Origin: Acetobacteraceae bacterium
Lineage (GTDB): Bacteria; Pseudomonadota; Alphaproteobacteria; Acetobacterales; Acetobacteraceae
Reading direction: 5' to 3'
Assembly: GCA_003164305.1 (NCBI GenBank)
Contig: PLSZ01000232.1
Coordinates: forward strand, 1-5,213
Length of the DNA stretch: 5,213 nucleotides
Part shown: positions 1 through 5,213 of the stretch, in pieces
Layout of the letters: each line of letters begins with the position of its first letter
Numbering within the stretch: the stretch's first letter is position 1
Translations under genes and position numbers: made by a program
The notes under the pieces: generated by a model
Seen by the model: only the letters and a program-made list of their open reading frames with translations
Told to the model about the DNA's origin: nothing
The model's database searches: none

Positions 1-787
1 CGGAGATCTTCATCATGGTCGCCTTGAGGTGCACCGAGAACAGCACGCCCTGTTTTTTGGCGTCCGCGATCTGCTCGGCGTAGAACGCGCGCAACGCCTT
101 GCGGCTCATCGTCGAGGCGTCGATGATTTCCCCGGCCAGCAGCGGCGTTTTCGCCTTCAGCACGGCGACCGCGCCGTCGGCGCCAACCAGCTCGATACGG
201 GCATTGGTCGGCGCCGCGACGGTGGTCGCGACTTCCGAACCGTAAAAATCGCCGTCCGACATATACGCAACATGCGATTTGGAAGAAGCGCTCCAGGCGC
301 CCATCTTGTGCGGATTGTCGCGCGCGTATTGCTTCACGGCGCCGGCGGCGCGGCGGTCGGAATTGCCCTCGCGCAACACCGGGTTGACGGCGCTGCCAAG
401 CACGCGGCCGTAGCGGGTCCGGATGTCGCGCTCGGCGTCCGTCGCGGCGTTGTCCGGATAGGCCGGCACGTCGTAACCCTTGTCTTGCAGCTCCTTGATC
501 GCGGCCTTGAGCTGCGGGATCGAGGCGGAGATGTTGGGCAGCTTGATGATGTTGGCCTCGGGCCGCATCGCGAGTTGGCCAAGTTCGGCGAGTTCGTCGT
601 TGATGTGTTGCGCTGGCGTCAGTTTCTCGGGGAAATTGGCGAGGATGCGGCCGGTCAGCGAAATATCCTTCAGCTTCATCGTCACGCCGGCCGTACCGAC
701 GAAGGCTTCGACGATCGGCAGCAGGGAGAACGTCGCGAGCGCCGGAGCTTCGTCGGTCTTTGTCCAAACGATTTCGAGATCTGACAT
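1..787 (-). CDS. icd: Monomeric NADP-dependent isocitrate dehydrogenase, N-terminal part (truncated by window edge)
   Basis: This enzyme oxidatively decarboxylates isocitrate to 2-oxoglutarate with NADP+ in the cytoplasmic TCA cycle. The first 262 codons are present, about a third of the usual ~740 residues; the rest lies beyond position 1. The protein begins [19 protein letters not shown], typical of the monomeric (IDH-II) family and unlike the dimeric E. coli type. The family signature [12 protein letters not shown] spans residues 135-146, with Ser132, Arg139 and Arg145 at the same numbers as in Azotobacter vinelandii IDH. Lys255 lies in the segment [12 protein letters not shown]. As I recall, these residues contact isocitrate in that structure. 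The ATG at 787-785 is supported by GGAGGTG (minus strand, 799-793) five bases upstream. No frameshift is seen. The neighbour on its 5' side, 348 bases away, is a separate unit on the same strand. Family identification is firm; completeness of the gene cannot be judged. Confidence 0.96.
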   Translation of the reverse strand, partial: MSDLEIVWTKTDEAPALATFSLLPIVEAFVGTAGVTMKLKDISLTGRILANFPEKLTPAQHINDELAELGQLAMRPEANIIKLPNISASIPQLKAAIKELQDKGYDVPAYPDNAATDAERDIRTRYGRVLGSAVNPVLREGNSDRRAAGAVKQYARDNPHKMGAWSASSKSHVAYMSDGDFYGSEVATTVAAPTNARIELVGADGAVAVLKAKTPLLAGEIIDASTMSRKALRAFYAEQIADAKKQGVLFSVHLKATMMKIS

Positions 788-792
788 GCTTG

Positions 793-799
793 CACCTCC
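793..799 (-). promoter_or_regulatory. Ribosome binding site of isocitrate dehydrogenase
   Basis: GGAGGTG on the minus strand, five bases before the ATG at 787. It is a near-perfect Shine-Dalgarno match and fixes the start codon. Confidence 0.85.
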
Positions 800-828
800 G
801 CGCGCCGGGCTGGTTTCGGCTGGGTTCA

Positions 829-858
829 ACTATCCACGAATTCCGCGCGCCTTGTCGC
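829..858 (-). promoter_or_regulatory. Possible sigma70-type promoter for isocitrate dehydrogenase
   Basis: On the minus strand, GCGACA (858-853) is followed after an 18-base spacer by GATAGT (834-829). Each box matches its consensus at four of six positions. It would give a leader of about 35 bases ending in the strong ribosome binding site. In GC-rich DNA such matches arise by chance, so this is only a candidate. Confidence 0.25.
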
Positions 859-1135
859 ATCGGCGTGCGGGAAGGGCAAGCGGGGGCGGCCCCTCGCCAG
901 CATCCTCCCTCGGAGATGAGAAAGAACCGTGAACCGACATTGCCAGATGCAAGGCCAGTCCGGGCATCCTGGGCGTCCGATCCATCATCGCTGAGCGCGC
1001 CCCACGGGATCGACCGCGCGACGGGCCGGCCGAAATCCTCATGACCCGCGACGGGCAACCTGTTTTGGCATCGAACACCGCCTCAGGACCGACGACCAGG
1101 TTCCCGGTTGGTGCCGCTCAAACGTCCGTCTCGCG

Positions 1136-1795
1136 TCACATTCCCAAAGCCGCTTCATACGGTTTCCGCCGCGCGACGAAAGCATCGACGGCACGCCGCC
1201 GGATCGCCTCAGGGGCGCGATCCGGATGCCCGGAGTTGAACGGCGGCTCCGGGTCGTATTCGAGGCCGAGTTGGATCGACTGCGCGACCTCGTCTCCGGC
1301 GATACCGGCCACGATCCGCAACGCGAAGTCGATCCCACAGGTCACGCCGCCGGCGGTGATCACGTTGCCGTCCCAAACAACCCGTGATTTCTCATGGGTC
1401 GCTCCCACTTTGGACAGTAAATCCGTATAAGCCCAATGTGTCGTCGCGCGCCGGCCCTTCAGCAACCCCGCCATGCCGAGGACAAAAGCGCCGGTGCAAA
1501 CCGACGTGATGTAGCGCGCGCTTTCGGCCTGCCGCCGTACGAAGGCGATCGTTTCGGCATCCACCATCGCCTGTGCGACCCCGGAGCCCCCGGGGATGCA
1601 AATCAGATCGAGTTGGGAACAGTCCCGAAACGTCGCGGTCGGCGGGATGCTGAGGACACAGTCGCTCGGCACCGGATCGAGCGATTTCGCCACGATATGC
1701 GTCTTCGCGTCGGGCAGGCGACTGAGCACCTGCAATGGTCCGGTGAAATCCAGCTGCGTCAGATTGGGAAAAATCACGAAACCGATGTTGAACAC
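1136..1795 (-). CDS. inhA: DJ-1/PfpI family protein, isonitrile hydratase-like
   Basis: Probable cytoplasmic isonitrile (isocyanide) hydratase, converting an isonitrile to the N-substituted formamide. The 219-residue protein is one DJ-1/PfpI domain, close to the ~228 residues of Pseudomonas InhA. The nucleophile elbow SVCTGAFVLG puts the candidate catalytic Cys at 100 with Thr101; Asp16 lies in TQLDFTGP. These match Asp17, Cys101 and Thr102 of the Pseudomonas enzymes with an offset of one (known family; alignment by eye). IPGGSG (68-73) and AGGVTCGIDFALRI (148-161) are other family motifs. The frame stays open far upstream, but homology begins at VFNIGFVIFPN, so I chose the GTG at 1795-1793, which has AGGGAGG six bases before it. 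It overlaps the upstream regulator gene by 22 bases in another frame, implying translational coupling. Other DJ-1 activities (glyoxalase, protease or amidase-like) are possible; the symbol is by family resemblance, not proven substrate. Confidence 0.82.
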   Translation of the reverse strand: MFNIGFVIFPNLTQLDFTGPLQVLSRLPDAKTHIVAKSLDPVPSDCVLSIPPTATFRDCSQLDLICIPGGSGVAQAMVDAETIAFVRRQAESARYITSVCTGAFVLGMAGLLKGRRATTHWAYTDLLSKVGATHEKSRVVWDGNVITAGGVTCGIDFALRIVAGIAGDEVAQSIQLGLEYDPEPPFNSGHPDRAPEAIRRRAVDAFVARRKPYEAALGM

Positions 1796-2784
1796 ACGGA
1801 GCCTCCCTGAGGTTTGAAACGGTCGCGAAACTCTGTCGGCGTGGCCGCGATGTTGCGCGCGAATGCTCGATCCATCCGGCGTAACGAACCAAAGCCGCAA
1901 TCGATGGCGATGGTCTCCACTGGCGCGTCGGTTTTCAGCAACGCCTGCCTCGCCTGATCGATGCGGATGCGTTCGACGAACGACGCTGGGCTGGCGGCGA
2001 GCTCGCGGCGAAACAGCCGGCTGAGCGAGCGTAACGAAACCCCAGCCTCGGCCGCCAGCGCGTCCGTGCGCCAGTCGTTCGCCGGATGTTGGGCCACGCT
2101 CTCGGCGAGGCGCGCGAACCGGCGATCGCGCGCCCCACCGGCCGCGAGCGCCGGTGAAAACTGCGCCTGACCGCCGGGCCGGATCGGAAACACCACGTGC
2201 CGCCGAGCCACCGCCAGAGCGACCTCCCGGCCGAAATCGGCCTCGACGATGGCCAATGCGAGGTCGATGCCGGCCGTCACCCCGGCCGATGTCCAAACGT
2301 CGCCGTCGCGCACATAGATCGATTCGGGATCGACTTCGACGGCGGGGCGAAAGCGGCGCAGGTGTTCGACGGCGCGCCAGTGCGTGGCGGCGCGCTTCCC
2401 GTCCAGCACGCCAGCCGCCGCGAGGAAGAAGGCCCCTGTGCACACTGAAACGATCCGCGCGCCAAGGCTCGCCGCGCGGCGAATCAGCGCCGTGAGCTCG
2501 CCGGTGGCCAACGCGGCGCGAACGCCCGCGTCGCCGCCCGCCGCGATCAGTGTATCGGAGGCCGTGAAGTGTTCGGCATGCAGGTCGGCGAACGCCAGGT
2601 TGGCGACGAGCCGCACGCCGGACGTGGTTGCGAATGGCCCGCGCGCGGGCGCGGCGATACGTAGTTCGTATTCGGTGCGGTCACGCTCGTCGTTGACCCC
2701 CGCGAACATCTGCATGGGACCGGTGACGTCCAAGATCTGGCAATCGGAGAATGCGAGCATGAAGATGCGGTGAGGCGAGGGCAT
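1774..2784 (-). CDS. GlxA-family transcriptional regulator (DJ-1/PfpI-like domain plus AraC helix-turn-helix domain)
   Basis: A 336-residue DNA-binding regulator of the GlxA type. Residues ~5-185 form a DJ-1/PfpI-like domain: QILDVTGPMQMF (17-27 region, Asp19), AAGGDAG (81-87), nucleophile-elbow SVCTGAF (Cys115, Thr116) and SAGVTAGIDLALAIV (166-180). Residues ~225-325 are the AraC domain with two helix-turn-helix units: DALAAEAGVSLRSLSRLFRR (241-260) and VETIAIDCGFGSLRRMDRAF (289-308), then ATPTEFRDRF near the end. In this family the front domain is thought to sense a small molecule; the ligand here is unknown. I chose ATG at 2784 because family homology begins just after it. It has no good Shine-Dalgarno, and a TTG at 2826 would add 14 residues. 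It is first in a two-gene operon with the hydratase. A TTGGCC/GGCCAA array just upstream may be its own operator. Confidence 0.92.
   Translation of the reverse strand: MPSPHRIFMLAFSDCQILDVTGPMQMFAGVNDERDRTEYELRIAAPARGPFATTSGVRLVANLAFADLHAEHFTASDTLIAAGGDAGVRAALATGELTALIRRAASLGARIVSVCTGAFFLAAAGVLDGKRAATHWRAVEHLRRFRPAVEVDPESIYVRDGDVWTSAGVTAGIDLALAIVEADFGREVALAVARRHVVFPIRPGGQAQFSPALAAGGARDRRFARLAESVAQHPANDWRTDALAAEAGVSLRSLSRLFRRELAASPASFVERIRIDQARQALLKTDAPVETIAIDCGFGSLRRMDRAFARNIAATPTEFRDRFKPQGGSVCSTSVS
1802..1808 (-). promoter_or_regulatory. Ribosome binding site that selects the GTG start of the hydratase gene
   Basis: AGGGAGG on the minus strand, six bases before the GTG at 1795. It lies inside the 3' end of the regulator gene. 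It decides the start, because the same reading frame is open for more than 600 bases upstream. Confidence 0.8.
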
Positions 2785-2810
2785 GGGCTGCAGGTTATCG
2801 GCGGATGGTT

Positions 2811-2847
2811 TTGGCCGAAAGGCCAACTTTCAGTCATTTTCGGCCAA
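2811..2847. promoter_or_regulatory. Inverted and direct repeat array TTGGCC/GGCCAA, candidate operator
   Basis: Three copies of one half-site lie 27-63 bases upstream of the regulator ATG: TTGGCC at 2811-2816, GGCCAA at 2821-2826 and GGCCAA at 2842-2847. The first two make a perfect inverted repeat around GAAA. The first and third form a 10-base inverted repeat, TTGGCCGAAA at 2811-2820 against TTTCGGCCAA at 2838-2847. Spacings are 10 and 21 bases, about one and two helical turns. AraC-family proteins often bind half-sites 21 bases apart. Binding by the adjacent regulator is inferred; a hairpin in its mRNA leader is an alternative. Confidence 0.45.
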
Positions 2848-2952
2848 GAGGGATTGGATCGGTCGCGCGCTGGAAGCGAATGTTGAGTTACCCACCGGGG
2901 GGATCGGCACCGACGTGAGGCGCGGCAGGGCAAAGCAAGATATTTTCTGGGA

Positions 2953-2979
2953 GAACGCGGAGACGCTGAGGGCGCTGAG
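2953..2979 (+). repeat. Tandem 9-mer tract, left arm of an inverted pair
   Basis: Three adjacent related 9-mers, GAACGCGGA, GACGCTGAG and GGCGCTGAG. An inverted related tract occurs at 3218-3240, about 240 bases away. Such GACGCTGAG-type tracts recur in intergenic DNA of many bacteria in my recollection, sometimes bounding small mobile or repeated units. Confidence 0.4.
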
Positions 2980-3190
2980 TGTTGCCTCCCGGCCAGCGTT
3001 CAAATCGCGTGCGTTCGAGCATGCCGGGAATTGGGTGATTTATGAACTGCGTGAGCCCGGAGTTTCTGGGTCTGCTGTAGCGCGGGCTTGCATCGAATAT
3101 AATTCGCGTCGAACCCGCGATTTTCTTGACGCGGAAAACAGCATCTGGATCAACGTTTAATTCGCACGCCAGAGAAAGGCTGGAACTTCA

Positions 3191-3209
3191 TATAATCGCA
3201 CCCGTGCGA
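3191..3209 (+). promoter_or_regulatory. TATAAT box joined to a TCGCAC palindrome
   Basis: A perfect -10 hexamer TATAAT at 3191-3196 runs directly into TCGCACCCGTGCGA (3196-3209), a perfect 6-base inverted repeat with a two-base centre. A further TCGCAC lies at 3162-3167. No convincing -35 box is found 16-18 bases upstream, so an activator would be needed if this is a promoter. It would give the Ntn-hydrolase a leader of about 260 bases. The palindrome sits where a repressor would block transcription. Function is inferred. Confidence 0.3.
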
Positions 3210-3217
3210 GGCCAAAA

Positions 3218-3240
3218 ATCTCCGCGTCCCCGCGCCTCAT
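3218..3240 (-). repeat. Inverted partner of the 9-mer tract
   Basis: Read on the minus strand this contains CGCGGGGACGCGGAGA, which matches CGCGGAGACGCTGAGG of the left tract (2957-2972) at 13 of 16 positions. The pair would bound a segment of about 290 bases with no recognisable gene inside, as in a degenerate MITE-like element. No target duplication was found by eye. Confidence 0.35.
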
Positions 3241-3450
3241 TCTTTAATAATATTACTTTGTCAAATCACACCATGATCCGCCGTGTACAGAGCGAACGCT
3301 GTCCGGCTCCGTTAACTCAGTCCTCAACCCTTCATGCGCGGGCCACGCCCAGGCTCGGCAAAACGAAATGCCGCGCCGGACAAACTCCGAAGTTCTGTCG
3401 CCGCAAGCTTGAAACCCGGATGCCGGAGCGGCACAACACAAGCCCTCGTC

Positions 3451-3454
3451 GGAG
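3451..3454 (+). promoter_or_regulatory. Probable ribosome binding site of the Ntn-hydrolase
   Basis: GGAG ten bases before ATG 3465. It is modest and slightly long-spaced, but it favours this start over the upstream in-frame TTG (3126) and ATG (3420), which extend into sequence without family homology. Confidence 0.5.
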
Positions 3455-3464
3455 CAAAGCCCAA

Positions 3465-5081
3465 ATGTACATCCCAACCCGCGCCTACCGCACGCTGATC
3501 ATGGGCCGCCGCGGCGCGGTCGGCACCAACCATCCGATCGCCACCCAGACTGGCATCGACATCCTCCGCGCCGGAGGCAACGCCATCGACGCCACCATCG
3601 CCATCGCCCTCTCCCTCGGCGTCGTCGAGCCCATGATGTCCGGTCTCGGCGGCGACGGCTTCTACCAGGTACACGACGGCAAGACCGGCCGCACACGCTG
3701 CTGGAACGCCACCGGCGCCGCGCCCTTCGCCGCGACGCCGGAGCGGTTTCGCGCCAGCGGGATCGCCGTCCGTGGCCCGCTCAGCGTCTCCACCCCTGGG
3801 CTGCTCGCCGGCCTCGCGGCGCTGCACGCGGCCAAGGGATCGCTGCCCTGGAAAACCCTCTGCGCGCCGGCCGTCGAACAGGCGCGCGAGGGGTTCGCCG
3901 CCACCCACCACTATCGCCATTTCTCGGGTGACGTTCGCGGTGTGTTGGCCGCCGACCGGCGCAGCCACGCGGTGTTTCTGGGCGGCCACGCGACCGGCGT
4001 GCCGGCCCTGGCCGAGCTCATCCGCCAGCCCGATCTGACCCGCACGCTCGAGGAAATCGCTGAAGGGGGCGCTGAGACGTTCTATCGCGGTGCTCTGGCG
4101 AAGCGGCTCGCGGCCGGCATGCGGGAAGCCGGGGTGCTGGTGGCCGAACGCGATCTCGCCGAGTGCCAGCCGGAAGTTCAGGACCCGATCGAAATCGCCT
4201 ATCGCGGGTTTCGCGTCACCCAGACACCGCCGAACTCCACCGGGTTCACGATGCTGCAAATGCTGAAAATCGTGGAGCGGTTCGACTTTTCCGCGCTGGA
4301 CGAGGTGCATCGCGTCCACGTGCTGGTGGAGGCGAAGAAGCGCGCCTTTCTGGACCGCGAACGTTACGGCACCGATCCTCGCTTCGGCGCCGTGCCATTG
4401 GACCGGTTGCTGTCGGATGCTTACGCCGATGAGTGCGCCGCCAAGATCGACATGGCCCGCGCGGCCGACCTGCCGCTGGCGGAACCGGAGCGCGCCGGCG
4501 ACACCACCTATTTCGCCGTGGTCGACGCCGAGGGTAACGCCGTCTCCGGCATCCAAAGCATCAACTCCGGTTTTGGCTCCGGTGTGACGGCGGGCGATAC
4601 CGGCGTCCTGCTGAACAATCGCATGGCGTACTGGCATCTGGCTGAGGGCCACCCGAACCGTCTGGTGCCCGGCAAGCGCGTCCGGCACACGATGAACGCG
4701 CCCATGGTCTTCAAGGACGGGCGGCTTTGGGCGGTCGAGGGCACCCCGGGCGCCGACAATCAGGTCCAGGTCAACCTGCAGGTGCTGACCGCGATGATGG
4801 ATCTGGGCGCCGACCCGCAGGCCGCGCTGGAGGCGCCACGCTGGACCTCGGCGCAGCAAGGGCAAAGCGCCAACTGGCCGCATGAGGGCGACGGCACATT
4901 GACCATCGAACCCGGTTTCGGCCCGGAGGTCCTTGCCGGGCTGGAACAATTGGGCCACCGGTTGACCCGCGTGGGTACTTTGGAAGGACCCTGCATGGTG
5001 CAGGCGATCCGGATCATGGACAACGGTGTGCGGATGGCGGGCTCCGACCCTCGCCGCGACGGGTGGGCCGCGGCGTATTGA
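3465..5081 (+). CDS. Gamma-glutamyltransferase-like Ntn-hydrolase (YwrD/HpxW-type)
   Basis: A 538-residue member of the gamma-glutamyltransferase superfamily, which self-cleaves to expose an N-terminal Thr that attacks amide bonds. The cleavage motif DTTYFAVVDAEGNAVS puts the nucleophile at Thr347, giving chains of 346 and 192 residues. Family motifs include GGNAIDAT (38-45), GLGGDGF (60-66) and SINSGFGSGV (365-374). NNRMAYW (384-390), GHPN, PGKR, RHTMNAP (407-413) and GTPGAD (426-431) resemble the non-classical YwrD/HpxW branch. The Arg that holds the gamma-glutamyl carboxylate in E. coli (Arg114) aligns with Thr83, and the lid loop is absent. The substrate is therefore probably not glutathione. 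No signal peptide is seen, so it is likely cytoplasmic. ATG 3465 is chosen because homology starts there and GGAG (3451-3454) precedes it; ATG 3420 is possible. It is divergent from the regulator-hydratase operon. Confidence 0.9.
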   Translation: MYIPTRAYRTLIMGRRGAVGTNHPIATQTGIDILRAGGNAIDATIAIALSLGVVEPMMSGLGGDGFYQVHDGKTGRTRCWNATGAAPFAATPERFRASGIAVRGPLSVSTPGLLAGLAALHAAKGSLPWKTLCAPAVEQAREGFAATHHYRHFSGDVRGVLAADRRSHAVFLGGHATGVPALAELIRQPDLTRTLEEIAEGGAETFYRGALAKRLAAGMREAGVLVAERDLAECQPEVQDPIEIAYRGFRVTQTPPNSTGFTMLQMLKIVERFDFSALDEVHRVHVLVEAKKRAFLDRERYGTDPRFGAVPLDRLLSDAYADECAAKIDMARAADLPLAEPERAGDTTYFAVVDAEGNAVSGIQSINSGFGSGVTAGDTGVLLNNRMAYWHLAEGHPNRLVPGKRVRHTMNAPMVFKDGRLWAVEGTPGADNQVQVNLQVLTAMMDLGADPQAALEAPRWTSAQQGQSANWPHEGDGTLTIEPGFGPEVLAGLEQLGHRLTRVGTLEGPCMVQAIRIMDNGVRMAGSDPRRDGWAAAY

Positions 5082-5082
5082 A

Positions 5083-5099
5083 CGTCCCTGCTACGGACG
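5083..5099. terminator. Short hairpin between convergent genes, weak terminator candidate
   Basis: CGTCC (5083-5087) and GGACG (5095-5099) form a 5-base stem with a 7-base loop. It spans the nine-base gap between two convergent stop codons and overlaps the last codons of the minus-strand gene. There is no T-tract on either side, so intrinsic termination is doubtful. Confidence 0.2.
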
Positions 5100-5213
5100 C
5101 ACGATCGCCAACACGATCTCGACGACGATCAGAACGACGATCGCGGCTTCCATCAGCGCCGCGCGTCCAGACGAAGCCTCATCGTAAAGCGCGGTGTAGG
5201 TGTCGCGGATGAT
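5091..5213 (-). CDS. C-terminal end of a membrane-anchored protein, probably RMD1/DUF155 family
   Basis: The last 40 codons of a gene entering from the right edge, ending at TAG (5093-5091). The peptide reads IIRDTYTALYDEASSGRAAL followed by a hydrophobic segment MEAAIVVLIVVEIVLAIVRP. An amphipathic stretch with Tyr-x-x-Leu-Tyr-Asp, then a single C-terminal membrane helix containing a Glu (LIVVEIVL), is how RMD1/DUF155 (YagE-like) proteins end. This identification is from the tail alone; any tail-anchored membrane protein could look similar. The stop lies nine bases from the convergent Ntn-hydrolase stop. The absence of stop codons in the window and the clear membrane helix support a real coding end. 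Confidence 0.6.
   Translation of the reverse strand: MIRDTYTALYDEASSGRAALMEAAIVVLIVVEIVLAIVRP

Larger units (their letters stand above)
788..1135. other. Non-coding stretch between hydratase and isocitrate dehydrogenase genes
   Basis: No convincing gene is seen here. Open frames of 80-130 codons cross it on both strands, but their translations are rich in Arg, Ser and Pro, resemble no family I know and run into genes in other frames. It holds the leader and ribosome binding site of isocitrate dehydrogenase at its left end. Just after the hydratase stop I see only a weak, wobble-containing stem around 1087-1111 with no T-tract, so no terminator is called. Confidence 0.6.
2785..3464. other. 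Long divergent intergenic region between the regulator and the Ntn-hydrolase
   Basis: About 680 bases separate the two divergent start codons, more than simple divergent promoters need. Open frames here (for example plus 2783-3160, and a minus frame over about 2880-3190) give no recognisable protein. The Ntn-hydrolase frame is open back to 3126, but its upstream part is low in family character and rich in Arg, Ser and Thr. The region holds the TTGGCC array, two inverted 9-mer repeat tracts, TATAAT boxes at 3098-3103 and 3191-3196, a 14-base palindrome and an A+T-rich patch at 3239-3268. It may be a decayed insertion between the two genes. Confidence 0.55.

Noticed and set aside
29..784. 251-codon plus-strand frame at the left end
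   Set aside because: It is antisense to isocitrate dehydrogenase, whose signature motif and ribosome binding site are clear; the plus translation is Arg/Gly/Val-rich with no known family.
1136..2443. 435-codon minus frame as a single long protein
   Set aside because: Only the last 219 codons show DJ-1 homology. The upstream part is Arg-rich and overlaps the regulator gene in another frame, so it is GC-driven open frame.
2783..3160. 125-codon plus frame in the divergent region
   Set aside because: No ribosome binding site or family resemblance; it starts antisense over the regulator start and crosses the repeat tract.
3239..3268. Minus-strand TTGACA (3264-3259) in the A+T-rich patch as a promoter
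   Set aside because: The -35 match is exact, but at 16-18 bases the -10 position reads poorly (AATGAG-like), and it would lie about 470 bases from the regulator start.
3126..3464. N-terminal extension of the Ntn-hydrolase from a TTG at 3126
   Set aside because: About 113 extra residues without homology, hydrophobic signal or domain. They cross repeat and A+T-rich sequence, and GGAG before ATG 3465 fits better.
3324..4958. 544-codon minus-strand frame opposite the Ntn-hydrolase
   Set aside because: Typical antisense shadow in GC-rich DNA; His/Gly/Arg-rich with no recognisable domain, while the plus strand has full family motifs.
5094..5150. Repeated CGATC/ACGATC motifs near the right end as a repeat array
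   Set aside because: They fall in the codons for the Ile/Val-rich membrane helix (ATC, GTC, GAG), so coding bias explains them.

Overview
The window is GC-rich with Shine-Dalgarno-led bacterial genes. Gene content fits a proteobacterium: a monomeric NADP isocitrate dehydrogenase, a GlxA-type AraC regulator, an isonitrile-hydratase-like DJ-1 protein, a gamma-glutamyltransferase-like Ntn-hydrolase and a probable RMD1/DUF155 protein. An alphaproteobacterium is my best guess from composition and protein style, but no rRNA or other phylogenetic marker is present. It looks like ordinary chromosomal accessory metabolism; I see no phage, transposase, CRISPR, tRNA or rRNA.

Layout. Positions 1-787 (minus) hold the N-terminal third of monomeric isocitrate dehydrogenase, cut by the left edge. 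Positions 788-1135 are non-coding and carry its leader. Positions 1136-1795 (minus) encode a 219-residue isonitrile-hydratase-like DJ-1/PfpI protein with a GTG start. It overlaps by 22 bases the end of the upstream gene at 1774-2784 (minus), a 336-residue GlxA-family regulator (DJ-1-like sensor domain plus AraC DNA-binding domain). Positions 2785-3464 are a roughly 680-base divergent intergenic region. It contains a TTGGCC/GGCCAA site array next to the regulator gene, a pair of inverted 9-mer repeat tracts that look like the ends of a small degenerate element, and a TATAAT box beside a palindrome. Positions 3465-5081 (plus) encode a 538-residue gamma-glutamyltransferase-like Ntn-hydrolase. Positions 5091-5213 (minus) are the last 40 codons of a membrane-anchored protein running in from the right, convergent with it.

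How they work together. The regulator and hydratase form a translationally coupled two-gene operon, and both proteins carry the same DJ-1 nucleophile-elbow motif with the same Asp/Cys/Thr residues. A plausible reading is that the regulator senses a compound that the hydratase processes. The divergent Ntn-hydrolase could act on a related amide or be co-regulated from the shared intergenic region, but nothing in the sequence proves this. Its substrate pocket departs from true gamma-glutamyltransferases, so its substrate is unknown. The isocitrate dehydrogenase and the right-edge gene are probably unrelated neighbours.
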